Part shown: positions 1 to 8,085 of the stretch, one piece after another | How the letters are laid out: each line of letters opens with the position of its first letter | Numbering within the stretch: position 1 is the stretch's first letter | From: an uncultured Bacilli bacterium | GTDB lineage: Bacteria > Bacillota_I > Bacilli_A > RF39 > UBA660 | Length of the DNA stretch: 64,000 bases | Direction: 5' to 3' | Assembly (NCBI GenBank): GCA_910588195.1 | Contig: CAJUPN010000002.1 | Location: 141,128 to 205,127 of the forward strand | Made by a program: the position numbers and the translations under genes | Notes under the pieces: model-generated | What the model saw: the letters and a program-made list of their open reading frames with translations, nothing else | What the model was told of the DNA's origin: nothing | Database searches by the model: none

Positions 1-1
1 A

Positions 2-430
2 ATAATTGCCAAAAGAGATGTATACGATATTGAATTAACTTACGAAGAACAACATGAATTAAATGTCTACATTAAATACTTACTAACACACATGCAAGAT
101 ACAATAACTGGTTTAAAAGAAGTTGATGAACAAATTCATTTATTTCGTGATGTAATGGAAGCTAAAAGGGGAACAAAAGCCAGCTACGTCGATACTTTTG
201 AGGCTATAAAAAGTGGCCTTGCAAAAGAAAACGAACTAGATGATCTTGAAAAAACTTTTACCGAAAAGTATTTAAAATGTAAAGAAAAGATGCAAGAATT
301 AAAAATCGGCAATAATTTAGAAAAGAAGTTAGAGTTAAAAGATAATAGTGGTCTTGCTACAATTATTGTTTTAATGGAGTTAATTACCTTAGCAATGTTT
401 ATAATGATGTTTTTAAGACTTGATATCTAA
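2..430 (+). CDS. Hypothetical C-terminally membrane-anchored protein (5' end outside window)
   Basis: The reading frame is open from the first bases of the window without a stop, so the gene begins upstream and only its C-terminal part (about 143 codons) is present. An internal ATG at 92 has no convincing ribosome binding site and is probably not the start. The visible part is rich in Lys and Glu and likely forms helices or a coiled coil. It ends in one hydrophobic segment (GLATIIVLMELITLAMFIMM) followed by a short tail, which suggests a tail-anchored or C-terminally inserted membrane protein. It lies 39 bp upstream of frr in the same direction and may be cotranscribed with it. I do not recognise the family. 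Confidence 0.55.
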   Translation: MIAKRDVYDIELTYEEQHELNVYIKYLLTHMQDTITGLKEVDEQIHLFRDVMEAKRGTKASYVDTFEAIKSGLAKENELDDLEKTFTEKYLKCKEKMQELKIGNNLEKKLELKDNSGLATIIVLMELITLAMFIMMFLRLDI

Positions 431-469
431 TATTATTTAAATTATAATTAATTACAAGGAGAGATAAAA

Positions 470-1012
470 ATGGATTATATTGATGAAGCAGAAATGCAAA
501 TGATGAAATCAATTGAAAATTTAGAAGCAAGATTAGTTACAGTTCGTGCTGGAAGAGCAAGTGCTAGTATGTTAAATGGAATTACTGTAGAATACTACGG
601 ATCTAATTCTCCAATCAACGCATTAGCAAATATAACTGTTCCCGAAGCAAGACAATTATTTATAAAACCTTTTGATAAATCAGCTATCAAAGATATTGAA
701 CGTGCTATAAACGAAGCCAATATCGGAATAACTCCAACTAATAATGGAGAAATGGTTATCTTAACTGTGCCAGAATTAACAGAAGAAACGAGAAGAAACT
801 ATGTTAAACAAGTAAGCGAGATGGGAGAACAAGCTAAAATTGCTTTACGTAATGCTAGACAAGATGCTAATAATCTAATAAAAAAAGATGAAACGCTTAC
901 TGAAGATGAAGCAAAATCACTTACTGAAGATGTTCAAGAATTAATAAATAAATATAACAAAATAGTTGATGAAAAAATAAAAGAAAAAGAAACAGAATTA
1001 ATGAGTGTCTAA
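470..1012 (+). CDS. frr: Ribosome recycling factor
   Basis: RRF splits the post-termination ribosome, together with EF-G, so that subunits can be reused. The 180-residue product is close to the usual 185. It shows family hallmarks: an N-terminal helix with VRAGRAS, then YYGSNSPINALANI and VPEARQLFIKPFDKS, and a C-terminal Lys/Glu-rich helix. The start ATG follows a clear AAGGAGAG ribosome binding site. A hairpin with a T run overlaps its stop codon, so it appears to be the last gene of its transcript. In related genomes frr usually follows pyrH; here a membrane protein fragment precedes it. Confidence 0.97.
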   Translation: MDYIDEAEMQMMKSIENLEARLVTVRAGRASASMLNGITVEYYGSNSPINALANITVPEARQLFIKPFDKSAIKDIERAINEANIGITPTNNGEMVILTVPELTEETRRNYVKQVSEMGEQAKIALRNARQDANNLIKKDETLTEDEAKSLTEDVQELINKYNKIVDEKIKEKETELMSV

Positions 1013-1028
1013 TAGACATTCTTTTTTT
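1004..1028 (+). terminator. Terminator after frr
   Basis: AGTGTCT pairs with AGACATT across a 3-nt loop that includes the stop codon, and is followed by seven T residues. Confidence 0.75.
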
Positions 1029-1030
1029 AT

Positions 1031-1065
1031 TAAAAAATACTATGAAAGAGAGACTCCCATAGTAT
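1031..1065 (-). terminator. Terminator of the minus-strand membrane gene pair
   Basis: ATACTATG (1037-1044) and CATAGTAT (1058-1065) form a perfect 8-bp stem. Read on the minus strand it is followed by a run of T (1031-1036), which places it downstream of the membrane gene ending at 1131. Confidence 0.65.
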
Positions 1066-1130
1066 ATGAATATTTTAAATAAACTTAAGAATAGAATAAA
1101 TATTAGAAAATATTCTTACATAATACTAAA

Positions 1131-1478
1131 CTAAATGTAAAAATTAATAATATTTTCTCTAAATATAAATAAGAGAAGAATAAAAAGCATTATTATCATA
1201 AATGATTTTGGACTATAATTATCTTCATGAGTTTTTCCTTTAATTAAAATAAAACCGATTTCATCAAGAAACACTCCCACACTAATCGACAATAAATATA
1301 CATTAGTATAAAAATTTGATATAAAAAATAATAAAATTGTAAATAATAACCCAAACATCCAATGATGAGTTCTAAAATTCTTTATAGTAGGACTAGGCTT
1401 ATTAAATATATAAACAGATACCCTTGTTATAATAATAGTTATAAGAGTAAATAAAAAGAATTTATCATATATAATCAT
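1131..1478 (-). CDS. Small polytopic membrane protein, unknown
   Basis: This 115-residue protein has three or four predicted membrane segments separated by short loops, with the motifs THHWMFG and FLDEIGF inside or next to membrane helices. The His pair and the Asp-Glu pair could be functional, but I cannot name the family. I chose the ATG at 1478 because GGTGA lies five bases upstream; an in-frame TTG at 1535 would add 19 residues but has no ribosome binding site. It is transcribed against frr, downstream of another small membrane protein on the same strand, with terminators on both sides. Confidence 0.6.
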   Translation of the reverse strand: MIIYDKFFLFTLITIIITRVSVYIFNKPSPTIKNFRTHHWMFGLLFTILLFFISNFYTNVYLLSISVGVFLDEIGFILIKGKTHEDNYSPKSFMIIMLFILLLFIFRENIINFYI

Positions 1479-1553
1479 TACATTCACCAAAATGATTTTA
1501 ACACAATTCCTTAGTAAAGAATAGTAAACTAGCAATATAAATGAAATAACAAT

Positions 1554-1585
1554 AAAAAAGTGTAATTAGTCACCACTAATTACAC
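1554..1585 (-). terminator. Terminator of small membrane gene
   Basis: A perfect 11-bp stem (GTGTAATTAGT with ACTAATTACAC, 4-nt loop) overlaps the stop codon at 1566 and is followed on the minus strand by six T residues. Confidence 0.8.
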
Positions 1586-1763
1586 CAGCTAAGAAAATTA
1601 TAATTGGAACTAAGACAGAAGCTAACATCGCAACAAACATTATCCATACAAATATTTTTGTTGTTAATGATGTATTATCTTTTTTTGTTTTATTTCCATT
1701 TTTCTTTTTTGTTTGTTTAATTCGAATGTCTCCTACAACCTCGAATTCCTTTTCATTTCTCAT
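1566..1763 (-). CDS. Small single-pass membrane protein, unknown
   Basis: A 65-residue protein. Its N-terminal half is charged and Lys-rich (IKQTKKKNGNKTKK) and would face the cytoplasm. A single C-terminal hydrophobic segment of about 25 residues ends in FLAGVISGD. The layout resembles the very short basic-plus-membrane-helix proteins common in Bacilli, some of which attach to cell-wall enzymes, but no specific family is claimed. The ATG at 1763 is preceded by AGGTGAT at good spacing; an upstream GTG overlaps that site and is less likely. It has its own terminator. Confidence 0.6.
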   Translation of the reverse strand: MRNEKEFEVVGDIRIKQTKKKNGNKTKKDNTSLTTKIFVWIMFVAMLASVLVPIIIFLAGVISGD

Positions 1764-1838
1764 GAATATCACCTGTAAACATTATATAATAATTAGAATA
1801 AATTTTAAAGTATTTAATAATATTAAATAGGTGAAAAT

Positions 1839-2384
1839 ATGAAAAAGAATAAAAACGTAGCAATATTCGTAGGAATAATTTTAGTAATATCAGTAATAAC
1901 AGGATTTATATATGGTTTAAATAAAAATGTTGATACTAGTGAATTCATTTCTTCAATTAATGGACACAGTAACTTATTCTTTAACCATACAATTTCAATA
2001 ATTATAATATTTTTTAGTACTTTGGCTTTAGTTAATTTTATAAGTGGAGCATTAATATTTAGTATTGAAGGATTATCTACAGGTTTTTTACTAGGTGTTC
2101 TTTTTAAAAATTATAAATTAAATGGCTTTTTCTTTGGAATTATTAGCACAATTATCAATCGTCTTCTTTTTATTATAATTTTAATATATCTTTTTATTAT
2201 TAGTATAAATTATATAAATAAAGTAATTAAAAATATCTTAGGATTAAAAAACGATTATATAAGAAGTTTAATTAAACCACTATTAATGCGTTTTTCTTTA
2301 ATTTTAGTTATAAGTTTAATAAATGATACACTTATTTATTTTTTAGGTAATATAATTTTAAAAAATTTTGTAAATATGCTATAA
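1839..2384 (+). CDS. SpoIIM-like (stage II sporulation protein M family) membrane protein
   Basis: A 181-residue protein with about five membrane helices: one N-terminal, then a pair around residues 50-100, then two more near the C-terminus. The gapped helices and a short external loop after helix 1 recall the SpoIIM/DUF95 family, whose B. subtilis member works with SpoIID and SpoIIP in engulfment during sporulation. Homologues also occur in bacteria that do not sporulate. The ATG follows GGTGAAAAT. mnmA starts 27 bp downstream, with a probable extended -10 promoter overlapping the end of this gene. The assignment rests on hydropathy and general resemblance; it could be another small membrane family. 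Confidence 0.45.
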   Translation: MKKNKNVAIFVGIILVISVITGFIYGLNKNVDTSEFISSINGHSNLFFNHTISIIIIFFSTLALVNFISGALIFSIEGLSTGFLLGVLFKNYKLNGFFFGIISTIINRLLFIIILIYLFIISINYINKVIKNILGLKNDYIRSLIKPLLMRFSLILVISLINDTLIYFLGNIILKNFVNML

Positions 2385-2385
2385 T
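2377..2385 (+). promoter_or_regulatory. Extended -10 promoter element for mnmA
   Basis: TGCTATAAT matches the extended -10 consensus TGnTATAAT. The -35 region at 2357-2362 (TTTAAA) is weak. It lies 26 bp before the mnmA start. Confidence 0.5.
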
Positions 2386-2411
2386 ATTTGTAGTTTAAAG
2401 ACGGTGGTAAA

Positions 2412-3521
2412 GTGAAGAAAAAAGTTGTAATAGGAATGTCAGGTGGCGTAGACTCATCAGTTGCTGCTCATGTATTATTAAAACAAGGATATGAAGTAAT
2501 CGGTCTTTTTATGCGAAACTGGGATTCCATGATTAATAATGATATAGAGGGAAATCCCAATATTGGCAACAATATATGTCCTCAAGAAGAAGATTATAAT
2601 GATGCTTTAGCTGTTTGTAATCATTTAGGAATTGAATTACATCGTGTCGATTTTATAAAAGAGTATTGGGATAATGTATTTACTTACTTTTTAGAGGAAT
2701 TAAAAAAAGGAAGAACACCAAATCCTGATCTTATGTGTAATAAATATATTAAGTTTGATGTTTTTATAAAGGAAGCTAGAAAATTAGGAGCAGACTATAT
2801 TGCAACGGGACATTACGCTAGAATTGATGGATGCAAATTATATCGAGCAAAAGATTTAAATAAAGATCAAAGTTACTTTTTAGCCCAAGTCTCAAAAGAA
2901 CAATTAAAAGATGTCTTGTTTCCCATTGGAGATTTAGAAAAGCCAGAAGTAAGAGCGATTGCAACCGATATTAATTTACCAACTGCTAAGAAAAAGGATT
3001 CCACAGGAATTTGCTTCATAGGTGAAAGAAACTATCAAAAATTTATTCAAAATTATTTAAAACCAAATCCTGGGGATATAATTAATATTGATACAAATGA
3101 AATTATTGGTAGACACGAAGGACTTATGAATTATACTATCGGTCAAAGAAGAAATGTGGGGGTATCAGGATTCACAGAAAAGCATTTTGTTGTTGGTAAA
3201 AATGTCGAAAAAAATGAACTTTATGTGGCATTTGGAGAAGATCCAGAAACTTTATATTCTGATGAATGTATTATTGAAAACATTAATTTTATTTCTCCCA
3301 ATCACCCAACATTTTGTACAGCTAAATTTCGTTATAGAGGCCCAGACCACGAAGTTATTTTAACTTATTTAGAGAATGGAGAAATATCCGTAAAATATCC
3401 TTCGAAAGTAAAAGCAGTTACTCCAGGGCAAGCTTGTGTCTTATATTTAGGAGAACAATGCCTTGGAAGCGGAATAATAAAAGAAGTAAGAAAAAACGAG
3501 AAAAAATTATGGTATTTATAA
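2412..3521 (+). CDS. mnmA: tRNA-specific 2-thiouridylase MnmA
   Basis: MnmA adds sulfur to U34 of the Lys, Glu and Gln tRNAs, using ATP and a sulfur carrier. The 369-residue protein opens with the PP-loop motif SGGVDSS (residues 10-16). It carries two conserved cysteines: C109 in PDLMCNKYIKF, the acid-base cysteine, and C201 in STGICFIGERN, which takes the persulfide. FSARIY-type and beta-barrel regions complete the C-terminus. The start is GTG at 2412 behind GGTGG. A strong hairpin terminator follows, so this is probably a one-gene unit or the end of the SpoIIM-like operon. Confidence 0.97.
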   Translation: MKKKVVIGMSGGVDSSVAAHVLLKQGYEVIGLFMRNWDSMINNDIEGNPNIGNNICPQEEDYNDALAVCNHLGIELHRVDFIKEYWDNVFTYFLEELKKGRTPNPDLMCNKYIKFDVFIKEARKLGADYIATGHYARIDGCKLYRAKDLNKDQSYFLAQVSKEQLKDVLFPIGDLEKPEVRAIATDINLPTAKKKDSTGICFIGERNYQKFIQNYLKPNPGDIINIDTNEIIGRHEGLMNYTIGQRRNVGVSGFTEKHFVVGKNVEKNELYVAFGEDPETLYSDECIIENINFISPNHPTFCTAKFRYRGPDHEVILTYLENGEISVKYPSKVKAVTPGQACVLYLGEQCLGSGIIKEVRKNEKKLWYL

Positions 3522-3557
3522 GAAAACAGCTAAAAAAATGCTGTTTTCTTCATTTTT
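3521..3557 (+). terminator. Terminator after mnmA
   Basis: AGAAAACAGC pairs with GCTGTTTTCT over a 9-nt A-rich loop, followed by a T-rich tail. Confidence 0.8.
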
Positions 3558-3629
3558 TTACAAATTTCTTAAAAAATTTGAAGTAAAACAAGGAATTATC
3601 GGTAATAAGTATATATAGAGGGTGATTTA

Positions 3630-5366
3630 GTGGCTGCTATTGATAATGGAGAAATTAATAGAATACAACAGTCTGCAAATATAGTAGAAATTATTGGTTC
3701 ATATATCACACTTGAAAAAAAAGGAAAAAACTTTTTTGGGATGTGTCCATTTCATGATGACCACAATCCATCAATGAGTGTTAGTGAAGAAAAGGGTTTG
3801 TTTACGTGCTTTGTATGTCACAAGACTGGAAATGTTTTTTCTTTTGTTCAAGAATATGAAAATATTTCTTTTATAGAGGCAGTAAAAATAGTTGCAAATA
3901 AAGTTGGAATTGAACTAGATACTGGGTATAAAGAAACAAGTAAATATGATAAACATTATGAAGCAGTTGATTTAGCTTTAAAATTTTATCAAAACAACTT
4001 AAAAAGTCAAGAAGGACTAAATGCTAGAAAGTACTTACAAACTCGTGGCATCGAAGATGAAATAATTGAAGAATTTAATATTGGTTATGCTCCTCCTAAC
4101 TTTGATACAATAACAAAACTTTTAACAAACAAAGGATATGATGAACAACTTCTTATTGAAACGGGTTTATCAGCAAGAGGACAGACCTTATATGATTTAT
4201 TTCGAAATCGTATTACATTTCCAATTCATAATCCAAATGGTAAGCCAGTAGGATTCTCAGCCCGTATTTATGAAGACTTAAAAGAAGCAAAATACATAAA
4301 CACTAAAGAAACACCAATATTTAAAAAAGGGAAAATCTTATTTAATTACCACCGAGCTCAAAACGAAGCAAGAAGAGTTAAAAATCTGATTGTTGTTGAA
4401 GGGCAAATGGATGCTATACGTATTTATGCTAGTGGTGTAAAAAACGTCGTTGCAACTATGGGTACAGCTTTAACAGAAGATCACGTAAAATTATTAAAAA
4501 AACTCAATGTTACAATAATTCTTTGTATGGATAATGATGAAGCAGGGGAAAAGGCAACAATTCAAAATGGTGAAGCCTTAACAAATGCTCAAGTAGATTT
4601 AAAAATATTAAGATTAAGTGGTGCTAAAGACCCAGACGAATATATTTTAAAACATTCTAAAGAGGAATTTTTAGATGCTGTAAATAACTCTATAACATAT
4701 TTCGATTTTAAGTTAAATTATTATAAAAAAGATAAGAACTTAAATAAAGTAGACGATATTTCAAAATATATAAATCAAGTTGTCAAAGAATTAAACAAAA
4801 GCAATGATTCAATTCTTATTGACTTAACAGTAAATGATCTAGCAGAAAAATATGGTATTGATAAGAATGTACTTTTAAATCAAATAATTAAAGTAGAAAC
4901 TCCTAAAATATCTAAAATTGAGGTAAGAAAAGAAAAAAAATTATCAAAAAATCAAAAACTATCTAGTGTTTTATTATATTACATGATGAATGATACAAAA
5001 TATATAAAGCTGTATGAACAAGAACTAGGATATATTCCGAATGAAGAATATTTGGAAATTGCTAATGATATACTTGCTTTTTTCCTAAAATACAATTATA
5101 TTAGTATAGCAGATTTTATTACTTACGAAATAAGCAAAGATAATTATGAAAAAGTCTTAGATATAGTAGATGCAAATATAAAAATAGAACTGAAAGATGC
5201 TGAATATGTTGGAATTGTAAATAAAATCAAAACATGGATAGATGAAAATAAAATAGAAGAATTAAAAGAAAAGCTAGTAAGTGTTTCTGATATTAATGAA
5301 AAATTAAATATCACTAATGAAATAGCTAAAATGAAGAAGAGGATGTGTCAAAATGAAGAAAGTTAA
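3630..5366 (+). CDS. dnaG: DNA primase DnaG
   Basis: DnaG makes the RNA primers for lagging-strand replication and works with the DnaB-type helicase. The N-terminal CHC2 zinc-binding domain has C39, H42, C60 and C63. The catalytic Toprim region follows, with VVEGQMDAIR and CMDNDEAGEKA. The remaining C-terminal part is the less conserved helicase-binding region. At 578 residues it has normal length. The start is GTG at 3630 after GAGGGTGA. Its last 14 bases overlap rpoD, the usual macromolecular-synthesis pairing, so primase and the main sigma factor are translationally coupled. Confidence 0.97.
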   Translation: MAAIDNGEINRIQQSANIVEIIGSYITLEKKGKNFFGMCPFHDDHNPSMSVSEEKGLFTCFVCHKTGNVFSFVQEYENISFIEAVKIVANKVGIELDTGYKETSKYDKHYEAVDLALKFYQNNLKSQEGLNARKYLQTRGIEDEIIEEFNIGYAPPNFDTITKLLTNKGYDEQLLIETGLSARGQTLYDLFRNRITFPIHNPNGKPVGFSARIYEDLKEAKYINTKETPIFKKGKILFNYHRAQNEARRVKNLIVVEGQMDAIRIYASGVKNVVATMGTALTEDHVKLLKKLNVTIILCMDNDEAGEKATIQNGEALTNAQVDLKILRLSGAKDPDEYILKHSKEEFLDAVNNSITYFDFKLNYYKKDKNLNKVDDISKYINQVVKELNKSNDSILIDLTVNDLAEKYGIDKNVLLNQIIKVETPKISKIEVRKEKKLSKNQKLSSVLLYYMMNDTKYIKLYEQELGYIPNEEYLEIANDILAFFLKYNYISIADFITYEISKDNYEKVLDIVDANIKIELKDAEYVGIVNKIKTWIDENKIEELKEKLVSVSDINEKLNITNEIAKMKKRMCQNEES

Positions 5367-6450
5367 CGAAATTAAAACATTTGATGAAAGAAAACAAGAA
5401 CTAATTGAGATAGGACAAAAAAAAGGCTATATAACTTTTGAACAGTTAGCCAATGCCTTAAAAGGCTTAGATATGGATGCCGATTCTTTAGATCAATTAT
5501 ATAACACTTTTATAGAACTAGGAATAAGTGTTATTACTGAAGAAGATGAAGCATCAGGTGGAGCTAAAAAAGAAGAAGAGGTTGTTGTCTTAGATGACGA
5601 AGATTTAACTAAAGATGTAAATATCAACGATCCTGTACGTATGTATCTTAAAGAAATTGGACGCATATCTCTACTTACAACTGAAGAAGAAATGAATCTT
5701 TCCATAAGAGCAGCAGACGGAGATGAAGAAGCAAGAAATGTTTTAGCCGAATCCAACTTACGTTTAGTTGTATCTATCGCTAAAAGATATGTAGGACGTG
5801 GACTATTATTCTTAGATTTAATTCAAGAAGGAAACATAGGATTAATGAAAGCTGTAGAAAAATTTGACTTTGGAAAAGGATTTAAATTTTCTACCTATGC
5901 CACATGGTGGATACGTCAAGCCATCACTAGAGCACTAGCTGATCAAGCAAGAACAATTCGTGTACCAGTTCATATGGTTGAAACTATTAATAAAATGGCT
6001 CGTATTCAAAGACAAATGACTTTAGAGTTAAACCGTGAACCAAGTGAAGAAGAATTAGCTAAAAAGATGGGAATTTCTGTTGAAAAAGTTCGCGAAGTAA
6101 TAAAAATAAGTCAAGATCCAGTGTCATTAGAAACACCAATTGGTGAAGAAGACGACTCGCATTTAGGAGATTTTATTAAAGATGAATCATCACTTTCTCC
6201 AGAAGAATATGCTACTAATGAAATATTAAAAGAAGAGATAAAATCCGTTTTATCTACATTACAACCAAGAGAACAACAAGTTTTAGAATTACGTTTTGGT
6301 CTAATAGATGGAACTAGCTATACACTTGAAGAAGTTGGAAAAAGATTTAACGTAACACGTGAAAGAATTAGACAAATAGAAGCTAAAGCTCTAAGAAAAT
6401 TAAGACATCCATCAAGAGCAAAAAAATTAAAAGACTTCATGACAGAGTAA
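5353..6450 (+). CDS. rpoD: Primary RNA polymerase sigma factor RpoD (SigA)
   Basis: This is the housekeeping sigma-70 factor that directs RNA polymerase to promoters with TTGACA/TATAAT elements. Region 1.2 includes DPVRMYLKEIGRI; region 2 includes RNVLAESNLRLVVSIAKRY and the -10 recognition stretch ending in TYATWWIRQAITRA; region 4 ends with the DNA-binding helix-turn-helix VTRERIRQIEAKALRKLRHP. The 365-residue length is typical of Bacilli. The start overlaps dnaG and is preceded by AAGAGGATG. Many promoters in this window carry TGnTATAAT, which fits recognition by region 3.0/2.4 of this protein. Confidence 0.98.
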   Translation: MKKVNEIKTFDERKQELIEIGQKKGYITFEQLANALKGLDMDADSLDQLYNTFIELGISVITEEDEASGGAKKEEEVVVLDDEDLTKDVNINDPVRMYLKEIGRISLLTTEEEMNLSIRAADGDEEARNVLAESNLRLVVSIAKRYVGRGLLFLDLIQEGNIGLMKAVEKFDFGKGFKFSTYATWWIRQAITRALADQARTIRVPVHMVETINKMARIQRQMTLELNREPSEEELAKKMGISVEKVREVIKISQDPVSLETPIGEEDDSHLGDFIKDESSLSPEEYATNEILKEEIKSVLSTLQPREQQVLELRFGLIDGTSYTLEEVGKRFNVTRERIRQIEAKALRKLRHPSRAKKLKDFMTE

Positions 6451-6467
6451 AAAATATAATAGTAAAG

Positions 6468-6493
6468 TACAGGGGATTACCTTGTATTTTTTA
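6468..6493 (+). terminator. Terminator after rpoD
   Basis: TACAGGG pairs with CCTTGTA (one G-T pair) across GATTA, followed by six T residues. Confidence 0.75.
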
Positions 6494-6501
6494 TTTTCTG
6501 T

Positions 6502-6510
6502 TGCTATAAT
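6502..6510 (+). promoter_or_regulatory. Extended -10 promoter element
   Basis: TGCTATAAT lies just after the rpoD terminator and 24 bp before the next gene, so that gene likely has its own promoter. Confidence 0.5.
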
Positions 6511-6533
6511 TAAACTAAGATAGGAATGATTTG

Positions 6534-7361
6534 ATGGAGAAAAAATTAAAAAATATTTTATATATCTTAATTGCTGTTTTTCTACTATTTGTATCCAACT
6601 TTTTAGTAATTAAGCCAATATTAAAAAATAAAGACAAAGAGTCTTTAGAATACAATGATAAAACAAAAATAACTGCATTAGAAAAACAATGTGATAAACA
6701 ACAAAAACTTTATAGTAAGTACAGTCTAGTTTTAAAAGATGTAAATACAAAATCACAAGAATGGTTTAAAGTTAATTTAAAAAGCGATTTAGTTATAAAA
6801 TTTCAATATTATAATAAAAACAGTGAAATATCTAAACTAAATATAACAGTAAATGATCGTCGAATTGAAAATGATGAAGAGTTTTTTGAATATGATAAAT
6901 TTAAAATAAATTTTCATTTATACGGTGAAACTCTTGTAATTGAACACTTAAGATCATACGACCATATACCTTTTATTAAAATAATTGATTTGACTACTGG
7001 AAGTATGAAAAACTTGAGCTCAGCTGAAGATTTTTACGTAAATGAAGTTTTAGTTAATGAATATGGGGTAAAGGTCTCCTACAGTCGTCTTACATCAAAA
7101 ATAAATTACTTTTTAGAAAAGAAAGAGACTAACATTCCTTTTAGAGTAGGAAGCAACAATGTTTCATTAAATATATGTGATAAAAATTTATGGCCAGAAG
7201 ACTTAAAAAACTTAGATTATGTTTATTTTGATATGGATTATCTTTATCAAGATGATATAATCGATTTTAATAATCCTAATATTACTAATATGCGTAAATT
7301 AGATGCCTTCCTAGCCCCATATCTAAAGGAATTTACAAACATATGTAAAAATAATAATTAG
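6534..7361 (+). CDS. Hypothetical membrane-anchored extracytoplasmic protein
   Basis: A 275-residue protein with one N-terminal membrane segment (LYILIAVFLLFVSNFLVIKP) after a short basic stretch, so it is a signal-anchor or uncleaved signal peptide protein with a large outer domain. The outer part is rich in Asn, Asp and Lys with alternating hydrophobics, suggesting beta structure. No known motif was recognised. Translation probably starts at ATG 6534; the TTG immediately before it is an unlikely alternative. It stands alone between the rpoD terminator and a terminator of its own. Confidence 0.65.
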   Translation: MEKKLKNILYILIAVFLLFVSNFLVIKPILKNKDKESLEYNDKTKITALEKQCDKQQKLYSKYSLVLKDVNTKSQEWFKVNLKSDLVIKFQYYNKNSEISKLNITVNDRRIENDEEFFEYDKFKINFHLYGETLVIEHLRSYDHIPFIKIIDLTTGSMKNLSSAEDFYVNEVLVNEYGVKVSYSRLTSKINYFLEKKETNIPFRVGSNNVSLNICDKNLWPEDLKNLDYVYFDMDYLYQDDIIDFNNPNITNMRKLDAFLAPYLKEFTNICKNNN

Positions 7362-7385
7362 ATAAGTGTTAAACTTATCTTTTAT
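7360..7385 (+). terminator. Terminator before trmK
   Basis: AGATAAGT pairs with ACTTATCT over a 5-nt loop, followed by TTTTAT. Confidence 0.75.
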
Positions 7386-7387
7386 TA

Positions 7388-7396
7388 TGGTATACT
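7388..7396 (+). promoter_or_regulatory. Extended -10 promoter element for trmK
   Basis: TGGTATACT, with a possible -35 TTAAAC at 7369-7374 (16-bp spacing), precedes the trmK operon by 29 bp. Confidence 0.45.
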
Positions 7397-7425
7397 AAGC
7401 TTATAAAAGTTTTGGAAGTGATTAG

Positions 7426-8085
7426 ATGCTAAGTAAAAGATTAGAATCCTTAATAAAATATATAGATAAAAATGATAAACTAATAGATATCGGTTGCGAT
7501 CACGGATTAATTGATATTTATCTCGTAAAGAATAAAATAATCAATTCAGTTATAATATCTGATATCCATGAAGGAGCCCTTAAAGCAGGGAAAGAAAATG
7601 TAACAAAACATCATTTAGAAAAACAAATTGATGCACGTTTAGGAAATGGTCTAGAAGTGTTAAAACAAGATGAAGTGATTGACACAGTTTTAATCTCTGG
7701 TATGGGAACTAGTACAATCTTGAAAATTTTAAATAATAATTATTTAAAAAATATTAATAAGCTAATTTTACAATCCAACAATAATCACGAAGAATTAAGA
7801 AAAGAAGTAGTAAAACTAGGTTTTATAATTACTGACGAAGAATACTTCATTGATAATAAAAAAAATTACATTAATATAGTATTTAAAAGAGGAAACCAAA
7901 AATACAAAAGAGATGAATTAAGATATGGTCCAATTCTTATAAAAAATAAAGCTTATCTTAATTTTGAATTAGAAAATTGTTTAAAAATAAAGAATTTGAT
8001 AAAAAATCCTAAATTAAAACAAAAAATATCTTTAAATCACGAGATAAATAAGATAAAAAAATATATAAAAAGGGTGAATATATGA
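7426..8085 (+). CDS. trmK: tRNA (adenine(22)-N1)-methyltransferase TrmK
   Basis: TrmK methylates N1 of A22 in Ser and other tRNAs in low-GC Gram-positive bacteria. The N-terminal Rossmann fold shows the S-adenosylmethionine site LIDIGCDHGLIDIYL, followed by VIISDIHEGALKAGKENV and the acidic SGMGTSTILKIL region. The C-terminal tail is a Lys-rich helical pair typical of the family. Length 219 fits. In B. subtilis the gene follows sigA closely, as here after one extra gene. Its stop overlaps the next start by 4 bp (ATGA), so the flavoprotein genes downstream are in the same operon. Confidence 0.93.
   Translation: MLSKRLESLIKYIDKNDKLIDIGCDHGLIDIYLVKNKIINSVIISDIHEGALKAGKENVTKHHLEKQIDARLGNGLEVLKQDEVIDTVLISGMGTSTILKILNNNYLKNINKLILQSNNNHEELRKEVVKLGFIITDEEYFIDNKKNYINIVFKRGNQKYKRDELRYGPILIKNKAYLNFELENCLKIKNLIKNPKLKQKISLNHEINKIKKYIKRVNI

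Noticed and set aside
5493..5756. Open frame on the minus strand inside rpoD
   Set aside because: Fully overlaps conserved sigma factor coding sequence, Ser-rich artefact of the opposite strand, no ribosome binding site.
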